Assembly (NCBI GenBank): GCA_018268935.1
Contig: JAFDVS010000059.1
Span: forward strand, 72,253 to 136,252
DNA: 64,000 nucleotides
Source: Acidobacteriota bacterium
GTDB taxonomy: Bacteria; Acidobacteriota; Terriglobia; Bryobacterales; Bryobacteraceae
Reading direction: 5' to 3'
The notes under the pieces were generated by a model. That model was given only the letters and a program-made list of their open reading frames with translations. It was not told the DNA's origin and did not search any database. This document shows, one piece after another, positions 40,877-50,071 of this stretch (position 1 is the first letter of the stretch; the number at the start of each line of letters is the position of its first letter). The position numbers and the translations under genes are program-made.

Positions 40877-42179
40877 CGAAGTCCCCTCGAAGCAGACGTT
40901 GCGACACGGGAGTGATCTCTGTATCCTCTTCGAGGGCTTCGTCGATGGCCTGACTCGCCGCGAGTGGTCCCCAAAGTTGGAAGGGTTCGATTACGGTAGA
41001 TCCGTCCTTTTTCTTGCAGACGAAGAGGGAATCCTTGGGGACATGATCTGGGAGGATCGGCGAGTGTGTGGTGACGATCAACTGTGTATCATCGGAGTCT
41101 GCTCGATTCGCCAGGATTTTTGCGATCTCGCGAATGCGGCGGGGGTGAATGCCGTTCTCGGGTTCCTCAAAGCCAACAAGTGCGGGAGGCTCCTTCACGC
41201 CGCTGAGTGCAAGCAAACCCAGGACTCGCAAGGTGCCTTCCGAGACGACTCGGGCAGGCATGGCGACGGCACCTTCCATCAAGCTGAGTTCCACCTCACC
41301 ATAGCGGTTGACCTCAGTTCGAATTCCAGTAATGGATGGGATCAGACTGTGCACTGCTTTCTCCACGGCCATGAACTGTCGAGGGTCGATATTCTTTAGT
41401 GTGTGAAGAAAGGCTGCGAGTTCCTCACCCATGAGTCCGATGTGGCGGACTTCCTTGACGCTGGTGGCGGACCGCATTCGTTCCCTTGGCTCGAAGTAGT
41501 AGAAACACCAACTTTCGAGTTCTGACTTGAGTGCGGTCAAGTGAGGGTAATGAGGTGCGTAATGAGGACGTGAGAGTATTGCGTGGTCAAGATATTTATC
41601 GAAATACGTTGGATGAGCCTGCCCTTCCATGCGCAAGTGTATTCGTGATTCCATACGCTCCAGGAATGGTCGCGGTCGAGGCTTCACATTTCCATCGCGA
41701 TCGAGGGCGGCGAGGAATTCGTCCGCAATGTGCAGCGCACCCGTATCAGGTGCAATCTCTATTTTGATCCGGTAGCGGAGCAGGGTGTGGTGAATGTAGT
41801 TTGCGGGTTTCGGAGATGATAGAGGCTCGAGGTCAGAGGACTGTCTTGGTTTTGTTTCCGAGATTTCTTTGTTAACCGCGTTGACGATGGCTGGGGAGAT
41901 CTTGATGTCAACTTCAATTTCGAAAGCCGCCCTCTGCTTCATCATCCCTTCGATGCCTTCTGGCCCCAACGAGAATGACTCAAGAGGCTTGCCTCTGTAC
42001 GGGGGTTCAAATGCTTCCTTCAGGCTTCGGCTTTTAGCTATGCGGCTGAGAAGCTGGATGGCGTCGAGGAAATTACTTTTGCCCGAGGCGTTGGGGCCGA
42101 CTAACACCGATAGAGGTTTCAGCGTGACGTCGGCGGAACGCAGTGATTTGTAGTTCGAGATCCGGATGCGTTGAATCAT
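40869..42179 (-). CDS. SMC-like AAA ATPase (AAA_21 / OLD-like), upstream of the TOPRIM-like gene
   Basis: 436 residues. IRISNYKSLRSADVTLKPLS opens an ABC/SMC-type ATPase; Walker A is VGPNASGKSNFLDAIQLLSR, the signature is VVSEGTLRVLGLLAL, Walker B is ALVGFEEPENGIHP, and the H-loop is LIVTTHSPIL. The region between (about 60-290) is a coiled or lid domain. The family covers RloA, AriA (PARIS), OLD and retron ATPases. The ATG lies seven bases after the stop of the symporter gene and has no ribosome site. GC is about 50% in parts, well below the ~62-65% of the flanking genes, pointing to horizontal origin. Confidence 0.85.
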   Translation of the reverse strand: MIQRIRISNYKSLRSADVTLKPLSVLVGPNASGKSNFLDAIQLLSRIAKSRSLKEAFEPPYRGKPLESFSLGPEGIEGMMKQRAAFEIEVDIKISPAIVNAVNKEISETKPRQSSDLEPLSSPKPANYIHHTLLRYRIKIEIAPDTGALHIADEFLAALDRDGNVKPRPRPFLERMESRIHLRMEGQAHPTYFDKYLDHAILSRPHYAPHYPHLTALKSELESWCFYYFEPRERMRSATSVKEVRHIGLMGEELAAFLHTLKNIDPRQFMAVEKAVHSLIPSITGIRTEVNRYGEVELSLMEGAVAMPARVVSEGTLRVLGLLALSGVKEPPALVGFEEPENGIHPRRIREIAKILANRADSDDTQLIVTTHSPILPDHVPKDSLFVCKKKDGSTVIEPFQLWGPLAASQAIDEALEEDTEITPVSQRLLRGDFDA

Positions 42180-42186
42180 TATGAGG

Positions 42187-43989
42187 TTATCGCCAGAGTC
42201 TGCGTATCACTCCTATCAGTATCGCGCCGCTGATGACGAGTACCGCGAGCAATCCCAGCGCGTAGCCCATGCGGCCGTAGAGGAAGTTGCCGACGGTGAA
42301 GAGGCCGCTCCAGATGACGATGCTGCCAGAGACCCAGCCGATCATGGCGAGGGGGATGTTGTCCTCGCGGGCGTAGGTGGCGGCTTCGGCATCGGTGATG
42401 CCTGCTTCTCGTTGGATGTCGCGCCAGCCGGGGCCGAATGGGCGCACCTTTTTGTAGAACTCGATCAGGGCGCGGCGGTCGGTTTGGGGCCCGAGGTAGG
42501 CCATCGTGATCCAACAGATGGTGGTGAAGAGCACCGTGATGAGAAGTTCGCGGTGTGTCCCCCAGTTGGTGCCTGCCTTGTGAAGGAAGAGGAAGCCAAC
42601 GGAGATGAGGAAGGAACTCGCCATGGCGATGATTTCGCACCAGGCGGTGACGCGCCACCAGAACCAGCGCAGGAGATAAAGCAGGCCTGTGCCAGCGCCC
42701 ACCTGGAGCATGATGTTGAAATTGTCCTGGGCGGATTCGAGGACGAAGACCAGTGAGGACGAGAGAAGGAAAAGAATGATGGTGGCGAGTTGGCCTGCGC
42801 GTACGTAGTGATGCTCGGTGGCATCGCGGTTGACGAAGCGGCGGTAGAAATCGTGAACCATGTAGCTGGCGCCCCAGTTGAGGTGGGTGAGGATGGTTGA
42901 CGAATTCGCGGCGATGAGGCCGCCGACCATTAGTCCCATCCAGCCGACAGGGAGGAATTTGAGCATCGCCGGGAAGGCGATGTCGTGGCCGATGAGCGAA
43001 GCGTCCACATGGGGGAAGGCCGTTTGGATGTCTTTCAGTTCGGGATAGACGAGGATGGACGCGAGCGCAGTGAGGATCCAGGGCCAGGGGCGGAGCACGT
43101 AGTGCGCGAGGTTGAAGAAGAGTGTTCCGCCGAGCGAGTCGCGCTCGGACTTTGAGGCCAGCATGCGCTGGGCGACGTAGCTGCCGCCGCCGGGTTCGGC
43201 TCCGGGATACCAGACGCTCCACCACTGCACGGCGATGGGCATGATGAAGACCGCGACGGCCATATCCCAGTTGCTGGAGAAGTCGGGGAGCATGTTGAGG
43301 TAGCTGAAGCCGCCGGGTCCGGTTTGGTGACTGAGCTTGGTGATGAGGCCGTCGAGACCGCCGACTTGCGGAAGTTGCAGGGCGAAATAGGCAGCGGCGA
43401 AGACGGCGGACATCTTGATGAAGAACTGGATCATGTCGATGACCAGGACTCCCCACAATCCGGTGTGCGCGGCGAAGACGACGTTGAGCACGCCGACGGC
43501 GAGGAGTGTTTGTGTGCGGGTCATGCCGAATAGGACATTGGCGATCTTGCAGGCGGCGAGATTGACGGAGGCCATGATGATGCAGTTGAAGAAGAGGCCG
43601 AGGTAGAGCGCTCGGAAGCCTCGGACGGCGGTGGCAGCTTTGCCAGAGTAGCGGAGTTCGTAGAATTCGAGATCGGTGAGGACGCCGCTGCGGCGCCAGA
43701 GCTTGGCATAGAAGAAAACGGTGGCGACGCCGGTGAGCGTGAAGGCCCACCATTGCCAGTTGCCGGCGACGCCTTGGGTGCGAACGAAGTTGGTGACCAG
43801 ATTGGGAGTGTCGCTGGAGAACGTGGTGGCCACCATGGAGATGCCTGCGAGCCACCACGGGACCGAACGGCCGGAGGCGAAGAACTCGGCGGTGCTCTTG
43901 CCGGAGCGCTTCCGGAAGGCGAGGGCCGGCAGGAAGCAGATGAGGATCGAAGCGACGATGATGATCCAATCGAGCGTTTGTAGCGTCAT
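42187..43989 (-). CDS. Sodium:solute symporter family protein (SSS)
   Basis: 600 residues with about 14 hydrophobic helices. SSS/SGLT motifs include FFASGRSVPWWLAGISMVAT, SSDTPNLVTNFVRTQGV, GVLTDLEFYELRYSG and GLIAANSSTILTHLNWGASY. It imports a sugar, amino acid or carboxylate with Na+; the substrate is unknown. It starts 12 bases after the CocE-type hydrolase stop and probably shares its transcript, so the solute may be a product of that hydrolase, though this is inference. Confidence 0.9.
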   Translation of the reverse strand: MTLQTLDWIIIVASILICFLPALAFRKRSGKSTAEFFASGRSVPWWLAGISMVATTFSSDTPNLVTNFVRTQGVAGNWQWWAFTLTGVATVFFYAKLWRRSGVLTDLEFYELRYSGKAATAVRGFRALYLGLFFNCIIMASVNLAACKIANVLFGMTRTQTLLAVGVLNVVFAAHTGLWGVLVIDMIQFFIKMSAVFAAAYFALQLPQVGGLDGLITKLSHQTGPGGFSYLNMLPDFSSNWDMAVAVFIMPIAVQWWSVWYPGAEPGGGSYVAQRMLASKSERDSLGGTLFFNLAHYVLRPWPWILTALASILVYPELKDIQTAFPHVDASLIGHDIAFPAMLKFLPVGWMGLMVGGLIAANSSTILTHLNWGASYMVHDFYRRFVNRDATEHHYVRAGQLATIILFLLSSSLVFVLESAQDNFNIMLQVGAGTGLLYLLRWFWWRVTAWCEIIAMASSFLISVGFLFLHKAGTNWGTHRELLITVLFTTICWITMAYLGPQTDRRALIEFYKKVRPFGPGWRDIQREAGITDAEAATYAREDNIPLAMIGWVSGSIVIWSGLFTVGNFLYGRMGYALGLLAVLVISGAILIGVIRRLWR

Positions 43990-44001
43990 GGCGGTATCCG
44001 G

Positions 44002-45849
44002 TTAGCGAATGGTGAGGACGCGAATCTGCGAGCCTTGCGAGGCGGTGCGGTAGATGCGCTGCGTGGCCTTGATGAAGTCTTCGCGCTTGGCGTTGTAGAT
44101 GTTGTCGACGTACTTCTGCGGGTTGCGGTCAATCAGGGGGAACCAGGAACTTTGTATCTGGATCATGATGCGATGGCCGCGGCGGAAGTTGTGGAGAACA
44201 TCGGGGAGCTCGTATTCGAGCTTCTCGACTTTGTTGGGGGTGAAGGGCTCGGGCTTGGAGAAACTCTTGCGGAAGCGGCCGCGGAAGAGCTCGCCACGGA
44301 CGAGTTGCTGGAAACCGCCCATCACTACCTTTTCGGGATTGGGATCGGGATCGGGGTATTCGTCGGGGTAGACGTCGATGAGCTTCACGACCCAATCGGA
44401 GTCGGTGCCGGTGGTGGAGACGAACAACGATGCCTTGAGCGGGCCAGCGATGATGACGTCCTCTTCGAGCACGTCGCTCTTGTAGACGAGGACATCGGGG
44501 CGCATGGAGGCGAAGCGCTGATCATCCACCATATGCTCGCGGGTCATGGCCTTGGTGATGCCGGGGGTGAAGGGGACGGGCTTGTTGGGATCGCTGACGT
44601 ATTCGTCGAAGCCATCGCCGGCGCGCACGGGATCGAAGGACAGTTTTCCTTCGGCATGGAGGTGGAGGGTTTTGGGCGTTGCGTCTTTGGGGGGCCAGAC
44701 ATCGAACTTGCGCCACTGGTTGGCTCCGGTCTCGAACATGTAGGCCTCGGGAAGCTTCTTGTCGGAGGAGTCTTTGAGGTGGTGCATGAAGAAGGGGAAT
44801 TCGATTTCGTCTTTGTAGAAGTCGCTGGTGTTGGCGTTGAAATTGACGAAGCCGAGTTTGTCGCCTTTGTCGCGGCCGCCCCACTGGCCGTGAAACCAGG
44901 GGCCCATGACGAGGATGTTCTGCGGGGTTTGGGCGTTCTTCTCGATGGCTTCGTAGAGGCGGAGTGCTCCGAATAAGTCTTCGGCATCGAACCAGCCGCC
45001 GACGGTCATGACAGCGGGCTTGGCGTTTTTGGCTCCGTAGCGGAGGTCGCGCACGCGCCAGTATTCATCGAGGTTGGGATGCTCCGTGAACTCTTTCCAG
45101 TAGGCGATTTGGTTCTTGAAATACTTTTCGTTGAGGTTCACCAGCGGGCCGACGCCAAGGTAAAACTCATAGCCGTTGGGGAATTCGGGCGCGATGCTCT
45201 CGGCGGCCTTGGTGGTAGGCTCCGGGCGGGCGATGCCGAAGGAGGTGAAGAAGCGGAAGAAGTGCGGAAGATAGAACGCGCCGTTGTGATGGAAATCGTC
45301 GCCGATGAACCAGTCCGTGACGGGGGCTTGCGGCGAAGATGCTTTCATTGCCGGATGCGCGTCGATGGCGCCCATGGCGGCGTAGAAGCCGGGGTAGGAG
45401 ATGCCGTAGATGCCGGCACGGCCGTTGTGATTGGGGATGTTTTTGATCAGCCAGTCGACCGTGTCATAGGTATCTGAGGATTCGTCGATGTCCTGGTTGG
45501 TGCGCTTGTTGGGGTTGTAGGGGCGGACGTTGACGAACTCGCCTTCCGACATCCAGCGGCCACGAACGTCCTGGAAGACGAAGATGAAACCCTCTTTGAC
45601 GAATTTTTCGGACTTGGGGAAGTTGTCGGGGTATTGATCGGCGCCGTAAGGCTTGACCGAATAGGGAGTGCGGGTGATGAGGAAGGGATACTGCTTCGAG
45701 GTATCTTTGGGCGTGTAGACGCTGGTGAAGAGGCGCTTCCCGTCGCGCATGGGGATACGGTACTCGTACTTGGTGTAATTGGCCTTGATGTAATCCTTTT
45801 GAGGGAACGCGGGAAGGGCGAGAAGAGCGAGCAGTCCAAGAGTACGCAT
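44002..45849 (-). CDS. Secreted CocE/NonD-family hydrolase (X-Pro dipeptidyl-peptidase-like)
   Basis: 615 residues with signal peptide (LGLLALLALPAFPQ). Serine hydrolase: nucleophile in GIYGISYPGFYAAM, Asp in TVGGWFDAEDLFG, His in GPWFHGQWGG. The C-terminal jelly-roll domain of X-Pro dipeptidyl-peptidases follows (PLKASLFVSTTGTDSDWVVK, FRRGHRIMIQIQSSWFP). It cleaves esters or X-Pro/glutaryl amides; the substrate is unknown. ATG 45849 is chosen because the signal peptide begins there. Divergent from an M14 peptidase gene 64 bases away, hinting at peptide use. Confidence 0.87.
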   Translation of the reverse strand: MRTLGLLALLALPAFPQKDYIKANYTKYEYRIPMRDGKRLFTSVYTPKDTSKQYPFLITRTPYSVKPYGADQYPDNFPKSEKFVKEGFIFVFQDVRGRWMSEGEFVNVRPYNPNKRTNQDIDESSDTYDTVDWLIKNIPNHNGRAGIYGISYPGFYAAMGAIDAHPAMKASSPQAPVTDWFIGDDFHHNGAFYLPHFFRFFTSFGIARPEPTTKAAESIAPEFPNGYEFYLGVGPLVNLNEKYFKNQIAYWKEFTEHPNLDEYWRVRDLRYGAKNAKPAVMTVGGWFDAEDLFGALRLYEAIEKNAQTPQNILVMGPWFHGQWGGRDKGDKLGFVNFNANTSDFYKDEIEFPFFMHHLKDSSDKKLPEAYMFETGANQWRKFDVWPPKDATPKTLHLHAEGKLSFDPVRAGDGFDEYVSDPNKPVPFTPGITKAMTREHMVDDQRFASMRPDVLVYKSDVLEEDVIIAGPLKASLFVSTTGTDSDWVVKLIDVYPDEYPDPDPNPEKVVMGGFQQLVRGELFRGRFRKSFSKPEPFTPNKVEKLEYELPDVLHNFRRGHRIMIQIQSSWFPLIDRNPQKYVDNIYNAKREDFIKATQRIYRTASQGSQIRVLTIR

Positions 45850-45897
45850 ACGGTTCTGGGTTTCAAGTTTCGCACAAGTGGGCCTATGCCTTGTTGC

Positions 45898-45903
45898 TAT
45901 CAT
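45898..45903 (+). promoter_or_regulatory. -10-like box (TATCAT) of the M14 peptidase gene
   Basis: TATCAT nine bases before ATG 45913, in the 63-base divergent gap. Confidence 0.3.
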
Positions 45904-45912
45904 GATCGGATC

Positions 45913-48429
45913 ATGCGCAGGCTCCGTATTCTGATTGCCGTTCTGTGTTCGGTGGCCGCCGTTGCCGCCGTCCCTGAGCCGAAGGAGCATTTCGGATTCT
46001 CACCGGGTGATGACAACAAACTGGTGGATTACAGCGAACTGATCGGGTATTTCCAGAAGCTGCAGAGTTCGTCGGACCGGATCAAGCTGGTGACGTTTGG
46101 GAAGACATCGATGGGGAAGCCGATGTACATGGCGTTTCTCTCCGATGGCGCGAACCTGGCGAAGCTGGATCATTACCGGGGGATCAGCCGGAAGCTGGCT
46201 TTAGGGCAGGGGAGCAGGGAAGAGGCGCAGAAGCTGTCAGTGGATGGCAAGGCGATTGTGTGGATCGATTCGGGGCTGCATGCTTCCGAGGTTGCGCCGT
46301 CGCAGCAGGCTCCGCACCTGGCGTATCGGATGGTGACCGGGGAAGATGAGGAAACGCGGCGGATCCGGAAGAACGTGATTCTGATTCAGATTCCGTGCAT
46401 CAATCCGGACGGTTTGGATTGGGTGGCGCATTGGCACAGGAAGAATGTGGGGAGTCCGTACGCGGGCGCGCCGCTGCCGCATCTCTATCACAAGTACGCC
46501 GGGCACGATAACAACCGCGATTGGTACATGCTGAATCTGGAAGAGACGCGGCATGTGACGCGGCAACTGTTTCAGGAGTGGTTCCCGCAGATTGTGTATA
46601 ACCAGCACCAGGCGCCGCCGTTTCCGGCGCGGATCTTCGTGCCGCCGTATGCTGAGCCGCTGAATCCGAATATTCCGGCTCCGGTGATGGAAGGGATTAA
46701 TCTGATTGGGGCGGCGATGAAGGAACGCTTTGCGCGGGAGAACAAGCCGGGGATTCTGTCTTACTGGGGATTCGACGCGTGGTGGAATGGCGGGCTGCGA
46801 TCGGTGCCTGCGTTTCACAACATGCATGGGATTCTGACGGAGACGGCGGGGAGTGGAGCGGCGCCAAGGAATACGGCGCTACGCGATCTGCCGGAACGGT
46901 TTGGCAACGGGATGCCTGCGCGGGAGCCTTCGGTGTTTTATCAGCGGCCATGGATGGGCGGGCGCTGGGGCATGCGGGAAGCCGTGGATTACATGCTGAC
47001 AGCGGACTTCGCCATATTGGATCTGGCTGCGTCGCGGCCGAGCCATTTTCTGTTCAAGGCGTGGGAACTGGCGACGGTGAACATGGAGTTGGGGCGCAAG
47101 GGAAAGCCGTATGCTTACGTGGTGCCGATGGATCAGGGCGATAAATACACCGCGATGGAGATGGTGCGGCGGCTGTCGATGGCGGGGATTACGGTGCAGC
47201 GGGCGAAGTCGGCGTTTACGATCGGGGCGAAGCAGTATCCGGCGGGGACGTTGGTGATGCCGGCGGGTCAGCCGTTCCGGCCCTACCTGGTGGATCTGAT
47301 GGAGCCGCAGAAGTATCCGGAGATCAAGACAGGGCAGACTGGACCTACGAAGCGGCCGTACGATGTTGCGGGATGGACGTTGCCCATGATGATGGGTGTG
47401 CAGGTGGACCGGATTGAGGAGCGCTTCGAGGCTGCGCTGGATAATGATCCGGATTTGCGGTTGCCCGCGCCGTCATTGGACCGGCGGGATAACTCCTCGT
47501 TTCTGGCGACGATTGACTTGTTAAAGCAGGGGGTGAAGGTGCGCTGGGGCGTGGATGGGGCGCTGCTGGCCGAAGGGAAAGCGCCGGCGGCGGAGTTTCA
47601 GAAGGCGGCGTATGAACTGCGCGCACCGCGCGTGGCGCTGTATGAACCCTACACCGCGAATATGGATGCGGGTTGGACGCAATGGCTGCTGGATTATTTC
47701 CGCGTGCCCTACACGATGGTGCGCAATGGGGATTTCCAGAATGGCAGCTTACGGGCGAAGTACGACACGATCATCCTGGCGTCACAGACGGCACAGTCGA
47801 TTCTGCATGGGACGCGGGAAGGAGAGACTTCCACTGGGCGATCGGGGCAGACGGACTCGCGCCAGCGGCCGGAGTACACGGGGGGCATTACGCTGGCTGG
47901 GCTCGCGGCGATTGATGAATTTGTGAAGGCCGGCGGGACGCTGATTTGTTTTGATACGGCGACGGAACTGCCGGTGCAGTTCTTTCCGCTGCCGGTGACG
48001 GCTCGGATTCGCGCGGCTGCGGCTACAGGGGATGGCGCCGAGTCATCGAATAACAGCGGGTTCTACTCGCCGGGGTCGGTGTTGCGGATGACGGTGGAGA
48101 ATGGGAGTCCGCTGACGGCAGGCATGCCGCGCGACGCGCATTTGTTCACGACGGGCGGGCAGGCTTGGGATATCAACCTGATGTCGGAGTTCAACAAGGG
48201 GGATCGGGAGACGAAGGCTGTGGTGCGGTACGCGTCCAAGGATTTGCTGGCGAGCGGATGGTTGAGCGGGGAGCGGACGATTACGGGGAAAGCGGCTCTG
48301 GTGCAGGCCCGGCACGGGCAGGGGCAGGTGGTGTTGTTCGGGTTCCGGCCGCAGTTTCGCGGGCAGACGTTCGGCACGTTCAAGCTGGTGTTGAATGCGA
48401 TCTATCTGGGGTCGGCGAAGAAGCTGTAG
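45913..48429 (+). CDS. Secreted M14-family zinc carboxypeptidase
   Basis: 838 residues with a signal peptide (LRILIAVLCSVAAVAA). M14 signatures: zinc motif DSGLHASEVAPSQQ (HxxE), IPCINPDGLDW, HDNNRDWYMLN, and a third-ligand region QIVYNQHQAPP. The peptidase part covers about the first 370 residues; the rest is an accessory region with a glutamine-amidotransferase-like piece near the end (TLICFDTATELPV, GQGQVVLFGFRP), a layout seen in large M14 proteins of Acidobacteria and Bacteroidetes. It likely trims extracellular peptides. Confidence 0.87.
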   Translation: MRRLRILIAVLCSVAAVAAVPEPKEHFGFSPGDDNKLVDYSELIGYFQKLQSSSDRIKLVTFGKTSMGKPMYMAFLSDGANLAKLDHYRGISRKLALGQGSREEAQKLSVDGKAIVWIDSGLHASEVAPSQQAPHLAYRMVTGEDEETRRIRKNVILIQIPCINPDGLDWVAHWHRKNVGSPYAGAPLPHLYHKYAGHDNNRDWYMLNLEETRHVTRQLFQEWFPQIVYNQHQAPPFPARIFVPPYAEPLNPNIPAPVMEGINLIGAAMKERFARENKPGILSYWGFDAWWNGGLRSVPAFHNMHGILTETAGSGAAPRNTALRDLPERFGNGMPAREPSVFYQRPWMGGRWGMREAVDYMLTADFAILDLAASRPSHFLFKAWELATVNMELGRKGKPYAYVVPMDQGDKYTAMEMVRRLSMAGITVQRAKSAFTIGAKQYPAGTLVMPAGQPFRPYLVDLMEPQKYPEIKTGQTGPTKRPYDVAGWTLPMMMGVQVDRIEERFEAALDNDPDLRLPAPSLDRRDNSSFLATIDLLKQGVKVRWGVDGALLAEGKAPAAEFQKAAYELRAPRVALYEPYTANMDAGWTQWLLDYFRVPYTMVRNGDFQNGSLRAKYDTIILASQTAQSILHGTREGETSTGRSGQTDSRQRPEYTGGITLAGLAAIDEFVKAGGTLICFDTATELPVQFFPLPVTARIRAAAATGDGAESSNNSGFYSPGSVLRMTVENGSPLTAGMPRDAHLFTTGGQAWDINLMSEFNKGDRETKAVVRYASKDLLASGWLSGERTITGKAALVQARHGQGQVVLFGFRPQFRGQTFGTFKLVLNAIYLGSAKKL

Positions 48430-48431
48430 CT

Positions 48432-48437
48432 TACAAT
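48432..48437 (+). promoter_or_regulatory. -10-like box (TACAAT) of the DUF58 gene
   Basis: TACAAT nine bases before GTG 48447, between the M14 stop and the DUF58 start. Confidence 0.35.
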
Positions 48438-48446
48438 AGCGGGTGA

Positions 48447-49529
48447 GTGGGATTGAGTACGCGCATCGGCGGCTGGATTCGCGCCATCGGGCGCTGGAAG
48501 AGCAGCGTCAAGCATCAGGTGACGTGGAGCGGACTGGTATTTACGGCGATCATCCTGATGGTGGGGTTCGGCGCGTTTGCATCGGGAAACAATCTGCTGT
48601 TTCTGTTGCTGGCGGCGCTGCTTTCCACAATGCTGATTTCGGGGTTTGTGAGCCGGCTGTCGCTGAGCGGGCTGGAAGTGCGGCTGCTGCATCCGGAGCA
48701 TGTGTTTGCGCGGCGGAAGCTGCCGGCGCGGATTGAGTTGAGCAACACGAAGGGCTACATGCCGTCGTATTCGATTCACCTGGCGTCGAGCGATGAAGAG
48801 GAATCGCCGTTGCGGATTTACTTTCCGGTGATTCCCGGCGGGGCGACCGTGGATGCGCACACGACGGTGTACTTCCGGACGCGCGGGCTGCATGGGGACA
48901 GCCAGTATCAGTTCACGACGCGGTTTCCCTTTGGATTTACGGAGCGGCGGCTGCAGGTGCGATTGCACCGGGAAGTGCTGGTGTATCCGTGCATTGATCC
49001 GCGGCCGGGGTTTGAGGATTTGCTGTTCTCGTTGGAGGGCGATATTGACGCGCATTACCGCGGGCGGGGGAACGATTTTTATCGCATTCGTCCGTACGAG
49101 CATGGGGAATCGACGCGGCACGTGGATTGGAAGGCGACGGCGCACACCAGTGAGTTGCAGGTGCGGGAGTTTGCGCGGGAGCAGGATCATATGGTGGAGA
49201 TATTTCTCGACCGGTTGGTGCCGATGGGGGAGCAGGCTTGGCTGGAGCAGGCGATTGATTGCTGTGCGTTTCTGTGTTGGCGGCTGGCGACGACGGGGAA
49301 GCGGTTGCGGTTTGTGTCGCAAGGGGCGGATATCCGGATGCCGGAGCAGGGGGACATTTACGGGATTTTGAAATTTCTGGCGGAGGCGGAGGCGGTGCGG
49401 ACGAAGGCGGAGGTGTACCCAGAGGAGTCGAACAGTTTTCAGATTGTGTTCAGTTTGGGGCAGGAGGGGGCGAAGGAGGAGGGGTGGCGGGAGGCGCGGT
49501 GGTTGGGGAAGTCGATTGTGAAGACGTGA
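48447..49529 (+). CDS. DUF58 domain membrane protein
   Basis: 360 residues. Two adjacent N-terminal helices (GLVFTAIILMVGFGAFA, NLLFLLLAALLSTMLISG), then an extended beta region (KLPARIELSNTKGYMPSYSI) and the DUF58 core: GRGNDFYRIRPYEHGESTRH, VDWKATAHTSELQVREF. DUF58 proteins usually sit with MoxR ATPases and VWA proteins; none is adjacent here. Function unknown. The start is GTG, right after the M14 gene. Followed by a strong hairpin. Confidence 0.85.
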   Translation: MGLSTRIGGWIRAIGRWKSSVKHQVTWSGLVFTAIILMVGFGAFASGNNLLFLLLAALLSTMLISGFVSRLSLSGLEVRLLHPEHVFARRKLPARIELSNTKGYMPSYSIHLASSDEEESPLRIYFPVIPGGATVDAHTTVYFRTRGLHGDSQYQFTTRFPFGFTERRLQVRLHREVLVYPCIDPRPGFEDLLFSLEGDIDAHYRGRGNDFYRIRPYEHGESTRHVDWKATAHTSELQVREFAREQDHMVEIFLDRLVPMGEQAWLEQAIDCCAFLCWRLATTGKRLRFVSQGADIRMPEQGDIYGILKFLAEAEAVRTKAEVYPEESNSFQIVFSLGQEGAKEEGWREARWLGKSIVKT

Positions 49530-49545
49530 GTGCGCGCGGGGGAGA

Positions 49546-49571
49546 CAGTTCAGCCTTCCCAGGCTGAACTG
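49546..49571. terminator. Hairpin between the convergent DUF58 and fliS genes
   Basis: Perfect 11-base stem CAGTTCAGCCT (49546-49556) and AGGCTGAACTG (49561-49571) with a TCCC loop. No U-run follows on the plus strand; a smaller GGCCT/AGGCC hairpin lies beside it. Likely a shared terminator. Confidence 0.5.
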
Positions 49572-49602
49572 CGACCGGCCTGGAGGCCCGTCGCCACCAG
49601 AG

Positions 49603-50037
49603 TTAGGCGGAGAATTCGATGGGTTGGTAATCGTGTTCGGTGGTGGAGTAGGGGTGAGGGGAGGAGTCGGTGGCTTCGCCGACGGACTGCCAGCCATCGA
49701 GGAGGGTGGAGAGGAGTTGGATGCACTCGTCGTAGGCGTTGAGGTCGGAGTTGATGTTGGCCTGATGGATGCGGAAGAGGAGGTAGTCGTAGAGGTGGAG
49801 GAGGTTGCGGGCGATTTCGCCGCCCTGGTCGAGGTTAAGGGACTGGGTGAGTTCGGCGACAACGTTGGAGGCGCGGGTGGAGGCCTCGGCTCGTTTCCGG
49901 ATGTCACCGGAGGCGAGGTGGAGTTTGGCGGCGTCGAGGGAGTCGAGGGCGGCGCGGTAGAGGATGGTGACCAGGCGGACAGGCGACGCGCCGTAGATCT
50001 GGCTCTCCAGGTAGCTATCAAACGGATTGTGTGACAT
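49603..50037 (-). CDS. fliS: Flagellar export chaperone FliS
   Basis: 144 residues. SHNPFDSYLESQIYGASPVR, LVTILYRAALDSLDAAKLHL and ELTQSLNLDQGGEIARNLLH, YDYLLFRIHQAN are FliS family features; it binds flagellin and keeps it unfolded for export. The C-terminal tail (EHDYQPIEFSA) is a little longer than usual. It lies 34 bases after the flaG-like gene on the same strand. No flagellin or fliD is in the window. Confidence 0.85.
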   Translation of the reverse strand: MSHNPFDSYLESQIYGASPVRLVTILYRAALDSLDAAKLHLASGDIRKRAEASTRASNVVAELTQSLNLDQGGEIARNLLHLYDYLLFRIHQANINSDLNAYDECIQLLSTLLDGWQSVGEATDSSPHPYSTTEHDYQPIEFSA

Positions 50038-50071
50038 GTTCTGTCGCGCTTCGAGTCCTTTCCGTTGTCGA

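Noticed and set aside
40286..42179. Naming the ATPase/TOPRIM-like pair PARIS (AriA/AriB) or RloAB outright
   Set aside because: Motifs fit the general class, but the small protein is short and lacks features I could assign specifically to DUF4435 or RloB without a profile search.
48402..50021. Minus-strand open frame of 539 codons across the DUF58 gene and fliS
   Set aside because: Low-complexity Ser/Pro/Thr then Arg/Pro/His sequence in the frame opposite two genes with clear family motifs.
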